From contig NZ_UWFN01000285.1 in assembly GCF_900602065.1 (NCBI RefSeq), positions 310,001 through 374,000 of the forward strand: DNA of 64,000 nt. The letters are read 5' to 3'. Each line of letters begins with the position of its first letter. Position 1 is the first letter of the stretch. This stretch comes from Pseudomonas viridiflava (GTDB lineage Bacteria > Pseudomonadota > Gammaproteobacteria > Pseudomonadales > Pseudomonadaceae). Made by a program: the position numbers and the translations under genes. Below, piece by piece: positions 44,371-53,697 of the stretch. The notes under the pieces were generated by a model, which ran no database searches, was not told where the DNA came from, and worked only from the letters and a program-made list of their open reading frames with translations.

Positions 44371-45386
44371 GGCTGCTCCTGGCTGGGAAGGCTCTGTTTG
44401 AATTCGCTCAGCGCTGTTTCCAGGCGTTGCCATTGGGCTTCATCGTCAGGCAGACCAAAGCGCAGGCTGCCGTTAAGCGGGTTATCACTGACAAACAGGC
44501 GCAGCAGAATGCCGCGTCGGGCGCAGAAATCATGCAGCAACTCAGCGTTCGCAGTGACTGACCATTGAAACAATGCACAGCCACCCGCTGGTTTCAGTCC
44601 ATGGCGCGTGAGCAATTGCGCAAGCCGCTTGCTGGCCTGATCAGTACGAAGGCGTTGCTCAGCGTGCCCTTGAACATCCTTGAGGCACGCCTGGCCGATA
44701 ATCCGCGCGGGACCGCTAACAGTCCAGGGACCGATATCCTGAGCCAGGGACTTGAGCAAGCGTGGCTCGGCCAGCACGAAACCCAACCGCACACCGGCAA
44801 GGCCAAAGAACTTGCCGAATGAACGCAGGACAATCAAACCCGCCATCCCCGTATGAGCGGCAAGGCTCAGGTCCGGCGTGTTGTCCATGAAGGCTTCGTC
44901 GACCACCAGCCAGCCGCCCCGCTCCGCCAGCCGCCCGTGCCACTTCAAAAGGCGCTCTGGAGTCAGCACCAGCCCGGTGGGGTTATTGGGGTTGACCACC
45001 ACCAGCACATCAAGGCTGTCGAGAAAGTAGTCCACTTCATGCTCAAGTACTTCGCGCACCAGAAAGCCCGCGCTGCGCCAGGCATGGGCATGCTCGGCAT
45101 AACAGGGCGACAGCACGCCCACTTTGCCGGTGCTGCGCAGACGCGGAAGGGCCTGAATGGCGGCTTGAGAACCCGACACCGGTAGCGCACGCGCGGCACC
45201 GTAATACGTGCAGGCGGCTTGTTCCAGACCGTCATCGGCTTCAGGCAGGCGGTTCCACGCCGTTACCGGGATAGCGGGAACTGGAAAGGCCCACGGTGCG
45301 ATACCCGTGGAGAGGTCCAGCCAGTCGGCTTCGTCGATGCCGTACTCTCGTGCTGCCTTACGCAGGCGACCGCCATGCTCAAGCAT
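44367..45386 (-). CDS. cobD: L-threonine-O-3-phosphate decarboxylase
   Basis: A 339-aa PLP enzyme that makes (R)-1-amino-2-propanol phosphate, the linker of the nucleotide loop. Motifs are LDLSTGIAPWAFP, VVNPNNPTGLVL, VVDEAFMD and the PLP-lysine segment VLRSFGKFFGLAGVRLG. I start at the ATG at 45386 (MLEHGGRLRKAAREYG); the upstream extension to 45566 is cysteine-rich and reads into cbiB. Called cobC in the P. denitrificans scheme. It overlaps cbiB by 8 bases and cobQ by 4. Confidence 0.93.
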   Translation of the reverse strand: MLEHGGRLRKAAREYGIDEADWLDLSTGIAPWAFPVPAIPVTAWNRLPEADDGLEQAACTYYGAARALPVSGSQAAIQALPRLRSTGKVGVLSPCYAEHAHAWRSAGFLVREVLEHEVDYFLDSLDVLVVVNPNNPTGLVLTPERLLKWHGRLAERGGWLVVDEAFMDNTPDLSLAAHTGMAGLIVLRSFGKFFGLAGVRLGFVLAEPRLLKSLAQDIGPWTVSGPARIIGQACLKDVQGHAEQRLRTDQASKRLAQLLTRHGLKPAGGCALFQWSVTANAELLHDFCARRGILLRLFVSDNPLNGSLRFGLPDDEAQWQRLETALSEFKQSLPSQEQP

Positions 45387-46287
45387 AAAATTCAGCCCCC
45401 ACGCACAACACAAGCAACCACAACCACACACCGCGCTGCACCAGCTGCCAGCCGCGATCAATGGAGTTGGCGTCAGCGGGCAGGCCTTCACCCAACTGCG
45501 GACGCTCATGCAATTCGCCGTGATAAATCGCGGCACCACCCAGCTCGACACCCAGCGCACCGGCACCCGCGGCCATCACTGGCCCGGCGTTGGGGCTGTC
45601 CCAGGTCGGGCCTTGGGTACGCCAGCAGCGCAAGGCCAGACGGGTCTTACCCAGCAGCGCGTAAGTCAACGCCACCAGCCTTGCCGGAATATAGTTGAGC
45701 ACGTCATCGATCTTTGCCGCTGCCCAGCCGAAACGTTCGAAGCGCTCGTTGCGATACCCCCACATGGCGTCCAGCGTATTACTCAAACGGTACAACACCA
45801 CGCCCGGCGCACCCGCAACGGCGAACCAGAACAAAGCAGCAAATACAGCGTCGCTGCCGTTCTCCAGCACAGACTCGGTGGCGGCACGGGCGACTTCGGT
45901 GGCGTCCAGCTCAGAGGTTTGACGGCTGACCAGATAGCCGACGCGACGTCGCGCCTCCTCAAGGTCGTCCGAGCGGAGCGCCTGAGCCACTGGTTCAACA
46001 TGTTCGCCCAGACTGCGTAAACCGAGGGCGCAATACAGTGCGAGAATTTCCACCAGCCAGCCGATGTAGGGCAGCCAGCTCAACAGCGTCGCCAACAGGG
46101 TCAACGGGATGACCGCAATCACCCAGGCGGTTACACCGTGGCTGCGCCAACCGCGCCCGGCAGAATTGAAGCGCTGCTCAATGCGGTCAGCGAAGCACCC
46201 GAATGCAACCAGCGGATGGGAGCGTTTGGGCTCACCCAGCAACGCGTCCAGCGCCACCCCGGCAACACTCAACAGCGCCACACTCAT
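45379..46287 (-). CDS. cbiB: Adenosylcobinamide-phosphate synthase
   Basis: An inner-membrane protein of 302 aa that attaches the aminopropanol (phosphate) linker to adenosylcobyric acid. It has several transmembrane helices and the family motifs LDALLGEPKRSHPLVAFG and RPQLGEGLPADANSIDR. I start at the ATG at 46287 because it overlaps the bluB stop (ATGA) and matches the family N-terminus. The frame opens five codons earlier. Named cobD in the Pseudomonas scheme. Confidence 0.93.
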   Translation of the reverse strand: MSVALLSVAGVALDALLGEPKRSHPLVAFGCFADRIEQRFNSAGRGWRSHGVTAWVIAVIPLTLLATLLSWLPYIGWLVEILALYCALGLRSLGEHVEPVAQALRSDDLEEARRRVGYLVSRQTSELDATEVARAATESVLENGSDAVFAALFWFAVAGAPGVVLYRLSNTLDAMWGYRNERFERFGWAAAKIDDVLNYIPARLVALTYALLGKTRLALRCWRTQGPTWDSPNAGPVMAAGAGALGVELGGAAIYHGELHERPQLGEGLPADANSIDRGWQLVQRGVWLWLLVLCVGAEFYA

Positions 46288-46934
46288 TGACCGACTCCCC
46301 ATTGGTTTTCAAACAACATTTCGTTCAATGGACGCTCTTTGCCCCAGCCTTCCATCACCAGCATGGGCAACGGGTAGAACTCGGTCACCGGCCCCAGGCA
46401 CAAAATTGCCAACGGCTTGGCACCGGCCGGCATGCCGAGCAGATCCGCCAGAGCCTGTGGCTCGAACAACGATACCCAGCCCATGCCCAATCCTTCGGCA
46501 CGCGCTGCCAGCCACATGTTCTGGATGGCGCAGGACAATGACGCCAAGTCCATTTCCGGCAACGTACGGCGACCGAAGATGTGCTTTTCGCGATCGTCCA
46601 TGAGCGCCGCGACCAGCACTTCCGCACAGTCGTTGATGCCCTCGACCTTGAGCTTCATGAAGTCATCGGCACGCTCGCCCAGCGCCTCGGCGGTACGAAC
46701 CCGCTCACTCTCCACCTGCGTCTGAATGCTTGCACGCAACGCCCGGTCGGTGATGCGGATAAAGCGCCACGGCTGCATCAAGCCCACACTGGGTGCCTGA
46801 TGCGCCGCTTGCAGCAGGCGCGTCAGTAACTCCGGCGCCACGCTGCCCCCGCTGAAATGCCGCATGTCACGCCGCTCAGCGATGGCACGGTAGACCGCTG
46901 CACGTTCTTCGGCGCTGTACGCTTGATCACTCAT
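46284..46934 (-). CDS. bluB: 5,6-Dimethylbenzimidazole synthase
   Basis: A 216-aa flavin-destructase of the nitroreductase fold that cleaves reduced FMN with oxygen to give dimethylbenzimidazole, the lower ligand of B12. Signatures are RRDMRHFSGGSV, APSVGLMQPWRFI and the lid residues around AEGLGMGWVSLF. Placement inside the cob operon supports BluB over a generic nitroreductase. It overlaps cobB and cbiB by four bases each. The presence of bluB implies aerobic synthesis of true cobalamin. Confidence 0.94.
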   Translation of the reverse strand: MSDQAYSAEERAAVYRAIAERRDMRHFSGGSVAPELLTRLLQAAHQAPSVGLMQPWRFIRITDRALRASIQTQVESERVRTAEALGERADDFMKLKVEGINDCAEVLVAALMDDREKHIFGRRTLPEMDLASLSCAIQNMWLAARAEGLGMGWVSLFEPQALADLLGMPAGAKPLAILCLGPVTEFYPLPMLVMEGWGKERPLNEMLFENQWGVGQ

Positions 46935-48226
46935 GGTTTGAAAAGCGCCGCAACCGCCTGGGGATTGGAAGGGAAATAGAAATGCACATAGGACGCCGTC
47001 ATGCGCCCCTCACGATAGACCGCCTCCGCGCCGCGCCCGCCGTTAGGGCTCAGGCCCCGTGCAATCGGTTGCAGCTCGGTGCTGGTCAAAGAATGGTGAT
47101 AAGTGTGGCCGCGCAACTCACCCTCGGGCAATGCGACGTTTTGTAGCGCCAGCGCCGCCAGACGCTTCTGCATCACGGCCTCACCTGCGAGTAAACCGAC
47201 CAGTTCAACGCGCAGCCCGTCAACATCGGTCAAGGCATTCAGCAAATACAACATGCCGCCGCATTCAGCCAGCAGCGGCTTGCCCGCTTGATGGTGCTCG
47301 CGGATTGCAGTCAGCATGGGTGTGTTCTGGCTCAATGCAACGTGATGCAACTCGGGGTAACCGCCGGGTAAATACAGGCTGTCCGCCTCGGGCAAAACGC
47401 TGTCGCGGATCGGCGAGAAGAACACCAGTTCGGCGCCCATTGCCCGCAACAAGTCCAGGCTCGCGCCATAGGTGAAGGCGAATGCCTCATCGTGAGCAAT
47501 GGCGATGCGCACGCCTTCAAGCAGCGGTTCGGCCGGAATAACCTCCGGAGCTGCGAAGGTCACGGCGGGCGGCAAGGCCACTTCGCAGGTACTGGCCAAG
47601 GCATCAGCCGCTGCGTCGAGGCGCAGGTCCAGGTCGTTCAACTCGCTGGCCTGCACCAGGCCGAGGTGACGGCTGGGCAGTTCGATGCCGGTTTCCCGGG
47701 ACAATGCGCCGTACCAGCGCAGGCCCTCAGTCAGGCTGCCTTCGAGCAATTGCGCATGACGCACAGTGCCGACGCGGTTAGCCAATACACCGGCGAACGG
47801 CAAATCAGGCTGATAGCGCGCCAGGCCCAAGGCCAGCGCACCAAAGGTCTGCGCCATGGCCGTACCGTCGATCACACCCAATACCGGCACGCCGAAGTGA
47901 CGAGCTAGATCCGCGCTGGACGGTGTGCCGTCAAACAAGCCCATCACGCCTTCAATCAGGATCAGATCAGCTTCGCCCGCGGCTTCCCACAACAGACGAC
48001 GACTTTCATCAGCACCGACCATCCACAAATCGAGCTGATACACCGGCGCACCGCTGGCTCGCTCCAGAATCATGGGATCAAGGAAATCCGGCCCGCACTT
48101 GAACACGCGAACCTTGCGGCCCTGATTGCGATGCAGGCGAGCCAACGCAGCGGTAACCGTGGTTTTACCCTGGCCCGAAGCAGGTGCGGCGATCAATACC
48201 GCTGGACAGTGACGCGGCTCACTCAT
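46931..48226 (-). CDS. cobB: Cobyrinate a,c-diamide synthase
   Basis: Amidates the a and c side chains of cobyrinate with glutamine and ATP, 431 aa. The N-terminal domain has IAAPASGQGKTTVTAALARLH and VRVFKCGPDFLDP. The C-terminal glutamine amidotransferase has the nucleophilic Cys in LLAECGGMLYLL. It lies ten bases downstream of cobO and overlaps bluB. It shares a name with the sirtuin gene cobB but is unrelated. Confidence 0.95.
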   Translation of the reverse strand: MSEPRHCPAVLIAAPASGQGKTTVTAALARLHRNQGRKVRVFKCGPDFLDPMILERASGAPVYQLDLWMVGADESRRLLWEAAGEADLILIEGVMGLFDGTPSSADLARHFGVPVLGVIDGTAMAQTFGALALGLARYQPDLPFAGVLANRVGTVRHAQLLEGSLTEGLRWYGALSRETGIELPSRHLGLVQASELNDLDLRLDAAADALASTCEVALPPAVTFAAPEVIPAEPLLEGVRIAIAHDEAFAFTYGASLDLLRAMGAELVFFSPIRDSVLPEADSLYLPGGYPELHHVALSQNTPMLTAIREHHQAGKPLLAECGGMLYLLNALTDVDGLRVELVGLLAGEAVMQKRLAALALQNVALPEGELRGHTYHHSLTSTELQPIARGLSPNGGRGAEAVYREGRMTASYVHFYFPSNPQAVAALFKP

Positions 48227-48236
48227 GAAAGTCTGC

Positions 48237-48848
48237 TCACAGCTCGATGCCTTTCTGGGCGCGAATACCTGCCTGAAAGGCGTGCTTGACCACGGTGATC
48301 TCGGAAACCGTGTCAGCCATGTCGATCATTTCCGGCTTGGCGCCGCGCCCGGTAACAATCACGTGCTGCATGGGTGGACGCGCCTGCAGGTCGCTGAGTA
48401 CCCGCTCGATGTCCAGGTAGCCGTGTTTGAGGGCAATGTTCAGTTCGTCCAGTACCACAAGGCCAATGGACGGATCGCGGAGCATTTCCAGAGACACTTC
48501 CCAGGCAGCCTCCGCAGCGGCGATATCACGTTGGCGATCCTGAGTTTCCCAGGTGTAGCCCTCGCCCATCACGTGATAACGAACCTGCTCGGGGAACCGC
48601 CGGAAAAAGAACTCTTCGCCCGTACTGTTGCTGCCTTTGATGAACTGCACCACGCCACATTGCATACCGTGGCCCATGGCTCGGGCGAGCATGCCGAACG
48701 CAGAGCTGCTCTTGCCTTTGCCGTTACCGGTCAGGACCAGCAGCAAACCGCATTCATTAGGGGCGCTGGCAATACGTTCGTCCATGACGGCTTTCTTGCG
48801 CAGCATGCGCGCCAGATGGCGTTCGTCACGTTCAGGGGATTCGTTCAT
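48237..48848 (-). CDS. cobO: Cob(I)yrinic acid a,c-diamide adenosyltransferase
   Basis: Transfers adenosyl from ATP to the cobalt of corrinoids. The 203-aa protein has the P-loop LTGNGKGKSSSAFGMLARAMGHG and VVLDELNIALKHG. I start at the ATG at 48848 (MNESPERDERHLARMLRKK), which has GGAGAGCTGAG upstream; the longer frame runs through the riboswitch. It is the first gene of the operon and directly follows a cobalamin riboswitch, so it is feedback-controlled by B12. Confidence 0.96.
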   Translation of the reverse strand: MNESPERDERHLARMLRKKAVMDERIASAPNECGLLLVLTGNGKGKSSSAFGMLARAMGHGMQCGVVQFIKGSNSTGEEFFFRRFPEQVRYHVMGEGYTWETQDRQRDIAAAEAAWEVSLEMLRDPSIGLVVLDELNIALKHGYLDIERVLSDLQARPPMQHVIVTGRGAKPEMIDMADTVSEITVVKHAFQAGIRAQKGIEL

Positions 48849-48954
48849 CTCAGCTCTCCGCTTGAGGGCACGCGAAAGCAGACGGAAGGCATAGCAAAGA
48901 CTGACAGCACGACCACAGGTCATGCGCAGAGCATCGCCCGCCGTGATGCTGTTG

Positions 48955-49165
48955 GATGGATCAGGCCGGTCTCCGGGCTCATGAGCGGGCGGACCCGGTT
49001 GCGCGCCTTCCCATGCCGGAGCACAGTGGCAGATTGCGCAATTTTCACTCATTTACCGTTGCGGGGGCAGCGCCGGAATAGGTCGCGCTAAAGCGAGCGC
49101 ACCGGCTTCCCTGTTTCACTCGACCTGCCCGCAGAAACGCTGCTGACGTCGAGCACCTGAAACAA
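48955..49165 (-). promoter_or_regulatory. Cobalamin riboswitch
   Basis: On the minus strand, in order: GTGAAACAGGGAAGCCGGTG, the core GCTGCCCCCGCAACGGTAA, GCCACTGTGCTCCGGCATGG with GGAAGG, and the B12 box GCCCGGAGACCGGCCTGA (48963-48980). These are the hallmark conserved blocks of the adenosylcobalamin-class riboswitch. A hairpin AGCATC/GATGCT downstream (near 48933-48953) could be the expression platform. It controls cobO and the operon behind it. Ends are approximate. Confidence 0.95.
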
Positions 49166-49277
49166 GCGCGCAGGTTAGAGCGTTGGGGTGGGAGCGTCAA
49201 TCAACACAGGGGTTGAACCTCACCCGCGTGCACGCCTCTACCACTTACTGCACCACTGCCCGTTACGGAGATCGACC

Positions 49278-50621
49278 ATGTTCAAGCTCAAACCGCACTA
49301 CGCCGTCTTGCTCGTGCTCGCCGCTGGCCTGGCGGGCTGTGGTGAGTCCTCTACCCTGCAAGTCACGGATGGCACCGGCCCATCGCCTAAACTGCCCGAG
49401 CCGAACAAAACCCTGATCCCGACGGTGAACATTGCCCCGGCCGTCGGCTGGCCGCAAGGTGGCAAACCTGTTGCCGCTCTGGGTACGCAAGTCGCCGCCT
49501 TCGCCGAGAACCTCGACCACCCACGCTGGCTGTACGTGCTGCCAAACGGCGATGTGCTGGTCGCTGAAACCAATTCGCCGCCCAAGCCCGACGATGACAA
49601 GGGCATTCGTGGCTGGGTCATGAAGAAAGTCATGGGCCGTGCCGGTGCCGGAGTGCCCAGCGCCAATCGCATCACCTTACTGCGTGACAAGGATCACGAT
49701 GGCGTCGCCGAAACCCGCACCGTGTTTCTGGAAAACCTTAACTCGCCTTTTGGCATGACGCTGGTCGGCAACACGCTTTATGTTGCCGATACCGACCGTT
49801 TGATCAGCTTCCCTTATCAGCCTGGCCAAACGTCGATCAGCGCCCAGCCGACCAAAGTCGTCGATTTGCCAGGCGGCACGTTGAATCACCACTGGACCAA
49901 AAACGTCATCGCCAGTAAAGACGGCAGCAAGCTGTACGTCACCGTCGGCTCCAACAGCAATGTGGCGGAGAACGGCATGGAGGCCGAGCAAGGCCGTGCC
50001 GCCATTTGGGAAGTTGATCCGAACACCAAGACCCATCGCATCTTTGCCTCAGGCCTGCGCAACCCTAATGGCATGGATTGGGAACCGAGCACCGGCAAGT
50101 TGTGGACAGCAGTCAACGAGCGTGACGAAATCGGCAGCGACCTGGTGCCCGATTACGTGACCTCGGTGCAGGATGGCGGCTTCTATGGCTGGCCCTACAG
50201 CTATTACGGCCAGCATGTGGACGAACGCGTGAAGCCACAAAACCCGGAGCTGGTCGCCAAGGCGATTTCGCCGGACTTCGCGGTGGGTCCGCACACGGCT
50301 TCACTGGGCCTGGTATTCGCCGACGGCAAGACTTTGCCTGCACCATTCAATGAAGGGCTCTTCATTGGTCAACACGGTTCCTGGAACCGCAAGCCGCACA
50401 GTGGCTACAAGGTGTTGTTTGTGCCATTCAAAGACGGCAAGCCAGCCGGCGCGCCTGTCGACCTGCTGAGCGGTTTCCTCAATGCAGACGAAAAAGCCCA
50501 AGGCCGCCCGGTTGGGGTAGTCAATGATCATCAGGGTGGTTTGCTGGTGGCCGATGATGTCGGCAACAAGATCTGGCGAGTGACGGCGGCGAAGACCCAG
50601 CAGGCGGGAGTGAAGCCTTAG
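49278..50621 (+). CDS. PQQ-dependent sugar dehydrogenase-like lipoprotein
   Basis: A 447-aa lipoprotein precursor with signal and lipobox LAAGLAGCGES (Cys near residue 22). The mature protein is a six-bladed beta-propeller of the glucose/sorbosone dehydrogenase type (GMTLVGNTLYVADTDRLI, SNSNVAENGME, RNPNGMDWEPSTGKLWTAVNERDEIGSDLVPDY, GQHGSWNRKPHSGYKV). The substrate is unknown. I start at the ATG at 49278 with ACGGAG upstream. It diverges from the riboswitch-cobO unit, and its transcript starts near the riboswitch 5' end. A REP pair follows. Confidence 0.88.
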   Translation: MFKLKPHYAVLLVLAAGLAGCGESSTLQVTDGTGPSPKLPEPNKTLIPTVNIAPAVGWPQGGKPVAALGTQVAAFAENLDHPRWLYVLPNGDVLVAETNSPPKPDDDKGIRGWVMKKVMGRAGAGVPSANRITLLRDKDHDGVAETRTVFLENLNSPFGMTLVGNTLYVADTDRLISFPYQPGQTSISAQPTKVVDLPGGTLNHHWTKNVIASKDGSKLYVTVGSNSNVAENGMEAEQGRAAIWEVDPNTKTHRIFASGLRNPNGMDWEPSTGKLWTAVNERDEIGSDLVPDYVTSVQDGGFYGWPYSYYGQHVDERVKPQNPELVAKAISPDFAVGPHTASLGLVFADGKTLPAPFNEGLFIGQHGSWNRKPHSGYKVLFVPFKDGKPAGAPVDLLSGFLNADEKAQGRPVGVVNDHQGGLLVADDVGNKIWRVTAAKTQQAGVKP

Positions 50622-50675
50622 CGCCAAGGATCGCTGGATCGGGGGCATGCCTTCAGATTACGGTGAATCCACTGA

Positions 50676-50748
50676 CGTCATCGCGAGCAAGCTCACTCCT
50701 ACAGAAGATCGAATTACAACTGTAGGAGTGAGCTTGCTCGCGATGACG
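50676..50748. repeat. REP pair, tail-out orientation
   Basis: CGTCATCGCGAGCAAGCTCACTCCTACAG and its complement CTGTAGGAGTGAGCTTGCTCGCGATGACG flank about 14 bases. The unit sequence is the same subtype as 6709-6798, but with the GTAGGAG ends facing inward. Confidence 0.9.
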
Positions 50749-50824
50749 ATGTACGAGTCAGTGCAAATCCAGCTGACACTCTGGGGATGAGAAACCAGTG
50801 GAAGAACGTTATCTGCAACCTGTA

Positions 50825-51361
50825 TTACTGATTACGCGCCAGATTCGAAGGCTGGATCACCCGTTTGGCATCCAGATACGCCTTCTGCCAATAAGGCTTG
50901 TCGAGGCTGTCGAGCTTCACCGTGCCGCCGGTTGCAGGCGCATGCACGAAGCGGCCTTCGCCGACGTAGATACCTGCATGGCTGACCTGAGAACCGCCAC
51001 CTGTGGCGAAGAACACCAGATCACCGGATTGCAGCTGCTCACGCCCCACGCTCGGTGCGCGCATCACAATCATGTCGCGGGTTGAACGTGGCAGCGCAAT
51101 GCCCGCTGCGTCACGGTAAACAAAACCGATCAGACCGCTGCAGTCAAAACCTGAATCGGGGGTGTTGCCACCCCAACGATACGGCGTCCCCACCAGCCCG
51201 AGGGCACGGAACAACACATCTTCGGCAGCAGGATTGGGATTCTCGGCAGGAGCAACCATCACCGGGCGTTGAACGACCCGTGGTTGCGGCGGCGGTGCAC
51301 TGGCGCAAGCACCGAGCAACGCAGCAAGAGAGATGACCGCAAGGCGTAGCGTAATCGACAT
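50825..51361 (-). CDS. NlpC/P60 (C40) cell-wall hydrolase lipoprotein, copy A
   Basis: A 178-aa lipoprotein with lipobox LAALLGACAS. The C40 domain has catalytic Cys in GFDCSGLIGFVYRD, His in SHAGIYVGEGRFVHAP and the third polar residue in the APATGG region. It should cut between D-Glu and diaminopimelate in peptide stems. A paralogue lies immediately upstream on the same strand. I start at the ATG at 51361. Whether this pair corresponds to PA1198/PA1199 is my guess. Confidence 0.9.
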   Translation of the reverse strand: MSITLRLAVISLAALLGACASAPPPQPRVVQRPVMVAPAENPNPAAEDVLFRALGLVGTPYRWGGNTPDSGFDCSGLIGFVYRDAAGIALPRSTRDMIVMRAPSVGREQLQSGDLVFFATGGGSQVSHAGIYVGEGRFVHAPATGGTVKLDSLDKPYWQKAYLDAKRVIQPSNLARNQ

Positions 51362-51452
51362 AAACAACAACCCGATGTGGATGCGGCTTACTTTGCCGGG
51401 AGCCCGAAAAGCACAAGACAGGCTTATAGCCTGTCTTTGTACGGGACGCTAA

Positions 51453-52157
51453 TTATTTGTGCTTGCGCTTCTTGACCGCAGGAGTCTTGAGCGTAGTTGC
51501 GGTCATTGCTGTCGTCTGGGCCGGAGCAGCCGTCGGCGACTCCATGGCCAAGGCGCGTTTGGCTTCAATGAACGTCTTGCTCCAGTACACATCATCCAGG
51601 CTATCGACGCGAACACCGCCACTGCGACGGCTGCTGGAGTGGATGAACTGATTGTCGCCCAGGTAGATGGCAGCGTGGCTGACGCGACCGCGGCCGGCAG
51701 TGCTGAAGAACAACAGATCGCCAGGCTCAAGGTCAGTGCGCTTAACCAGAGGCGCATCAATGTTGATCATTTCACGGGAAGAACGCGGCAGACTCATGCC
51801 AGCCTCTTCACGGAACAGATAACCGATGAAACCGCTGCAATCAAAGCCGGACTTGGTTGAGCTACCACCGAAACGGTAACGGGTACCGATCAGCGACTTG
51901 CCACGCTCAAGGATGCTGTCGGCCAGAACCGGCAGTTGGTAAGGCTTGTTGTCAGAGAACCGGGCCAGCTCAGCTTCAGTCGCCAGCTCATCCTGCAGGA
52001 CCGAGCGGTCTGAACGGATGTTAGCGCTGGAAACGCTGACTGATTTAGCGGTTTGTTGCTGTACTTGCTGCTGTTGCGAGACCGGTGAATTGGCGGCGCA
52101 ACCGATGAGCAGGGTAACAAGTGCGAGAGGCACGAGGGGTGCGAAGCGAACTAGCAT
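51453..52157 (-). CDS. NlpC/P60 (C40) cell-wall hydrolase lipoprotein, copy B
   Basis: A 234-aa paralogue of copy A. The lipobox is VTLLIGCAAN, followed by a Gln-rich linker and a C40 domain with FDCSGFIGYLFREE and SHAAIYLGDNQFIHS. It carries a basic C-terminal tail (VKKRKHK) that copy A lacks, and a longer N-terminal linker. The ATG at 52157 is chosen over the GTG at 52163, though no strong site is visible for either. A weak hairpin (51417-51435) lies between the two genes. Confidence 0.88.
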   Translation of the reverse strand: MLVRFAPLVPLALVTLLIGCAANSPVSQQQQVQQQTAKSVSVSSANIRSDRSVLQDELATEAELARFSDNKPYQLPVLADSILERGKSLIGTRYRFGGSSTKSGFDCSGFIGYLFREEAGMSLPRSSREMINIDAPLVKRTDLEPGDLLFFSTAGRGRVSHAAIYLGDNQFIHSSSRRSGGVRVDSLDDVYWSKTFIEAKRALAMESPTAAPAQTTAMTATTLKTPAVKKRKHK

Positions 52158-52234
52158 GGGCACGACCGTGGCTGATAAATATTAAGAAGCCGCGACTATG
52201 CCCACTATCATCCTGATTTGCAAATTCAATCGAA

Positions 52235-52999
52235 CTAAATGTGACTTACCAGTTCGCCCATGACATGTGCTGCCCGACAGGCAAAAAACGCGTCCATTTG
52301 CGCGGTCTGATTAGTAGGCGTCAAATTTATTTCCGCCGTAAAACCGCCGCAAACCCTTGTTCTGAATACAGGTTCATGGATGTAAGGGAAGCTTGCGGTA
52401 GTCCCAATGCTCAACACTGCATCAAAGCCTTTTGCCATCTCATCATAGAGTGTTTGCATCGCTTGCTCAGGCAACATCTCCTGAAACAAAACGACGGGTG
52501 GTCGCAGAACGCCACCACACAACCGGCAAAGTGGGGGAAGTGGCCGCAGCAAATGCACACTCAATTCCGGGTCTTCGGCTGCGCATGACTGGCAGAACAG
52601 CGGCGCCATCTGACCATGAATTTCGATCAGGCGCTCAGGCGGGCTACCCGCAGCGCGATGGTAGCCATCGACGTTCTGCGTCAGCACCCAACAGTCTGGC
52701 TTCTTGCGTTGCAATTCTGCGATCGCGTAGTGCGCAGCGTTTGGCTGGCCACCCAGGCACGCCTTGCCCAGTTCTGCGATGTATTTCCAACACAGTGCAG
52801 GATCACGACGCAACATCGGCCCGGACAGCGCCATCTCGATAGGCAGGCCATCATCGGTCTCGCCGTTATACAAACCGCCGACACCGCGATAGGTTGGCAA
52901 GCCGGAATCCGCTGAGAGCCCTGCCCCGGTAATAATCAGAATTCGCTGGGCGACACGCAGCGCTGATGCGGTTTGCAGCAGCAACGCAGGGTCTACCAC
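52235..52999 (-). CDS. Sir2-family NAD-dependent protein deacylase
   Basis: A 254-aa sirtuin with GAGLSADSGLPTYRG, TQNVDGYH (catalytic His), and zinc cysteines in CQSCAAEDPE and CRLCGG, then IGTTASFPY. It removes acyl groups from lysine using NAD. The paired Tyr/Arg residues of desuccinylase-type sirtuins are not obvious, so substrate preference is open. It overlaps hda at its start by seven bases. Not related to the corrin cobB. Confidence 0.9.
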   Translation of the reverse strand: MVDPALLLQTASALRVAQRILIITGAGLSADSGLPTYRGVGGLYNGETDDGLPIEMALSGPMLRRDPALCWKYIAELGKACLGGQPNAAHYAIAELQRKKPDCWVLTQNVDGYHRAAGSPPERLIEIHGQMAPLFCQSCAAEDPELSVHLLRPLPPLCRLCGGVLRPPVVLFQEMLPEQAMQTLYDEMAKGFDAVLSIGTTASFPYIHEPVFRTRVCGGFTAEINLTPTNQTAQMDAFFACRAAHVMGELVSHI

Positions 53000-53697
53000 C
53001 CAAGCGTCTCTTTAAGGAAGGGGATGGTCAGTTTGCGCTGAGCCTGCAAAGAAGCCTGATCGAGGGTTTCCAGCAAATCGAACAGAGCACTCATGCTGCG
53101 AGTGCCCCGGGTCAGGATGAAATGCCCGACCTCGTCGGTCAGGTGCAGCCCGCGTCGCGATGCACGCAGCTGCAGAGCACGCAACTTGTCTTCATCCGAC
53201 AGGCCACGCATCTGGAAAACCAGCGCCATGGTCAGGCGAGATTTGAGGTCAGGCAGTTTGACGGGCAACTCACGCGGGGACTGTGAGGCGGCAATCAGCA
53301 AACGACGGCCGCTGTCACGCAGGCGATTGAACAGGTGAAACAGGGCTTCTTCCCACTCCGGCTTGCCGACGATGGCTTGCAGGTCATCAAGGCAGACCAG
53401 TTCGTACTGTTCAAGGTTGTCGAACAGTTCGACGCCTTCATCGATCACTTCGGCCAGAGGGAGATAAACTGCCGGCTCGCCCATTTGCTCGAAACGCAGG
53501 CACGCGGCCTGCAACAGATGGGTGCGCCCTACCCCGTCCTTGCCCCATAGATAGATGAGACTCTCGGTCCAGCCTGCCTCGGCTTCGCACAGGCGCTCGA
53601 CGTAGCCGAGTGCCGCAGCATTGGCGCCGGGATAGTAGTTGATGAAGGTGGCGTCATCACGCAGACGCACACCCAGGGGCAGCTGAATAGGTTTCAT
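52993..53697 (-). CDS. hda: DnaA regulatory inactivator Hda
   Basis: A 234-aa AAA+ protein that, with the DNA clamp, makes DnaA hydrolyse ATP after initiation. The N-terminal clamp-binding motif is QLPLGV at residues 5-10. The Walker A-like LWGKDGVGRTHLLQA and Walker B LVCLDDLQAI are visible. I start at the ATG at 53697 (MKPIQLPLGV). It ends overlapping the sirtuin gene and is transcribed away from the AI-2E permease region across a 320-base gap. Confidence 0.93.
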   Translation of the reverse strand: MKPIQLPLGVRLRDDATFINYYPGANAAALGYVERLCEAEAGWTESLIYLWGKDGVGRTHLLQAACLRFEQMGEPAVYLPLAEVIDEGVELFDNLEQYELVCLDDLQAIVGKPEWEEALFHLFNRLRDSGRRLLIAASQSPRELPVKLPDLKSRLTMALVFQMRGLSDEDKLRALQLRASRRGLHLTDEVGHFILTRGTRSMSALFDLLETLDQASLQAQRKLTIPFLKETLGW

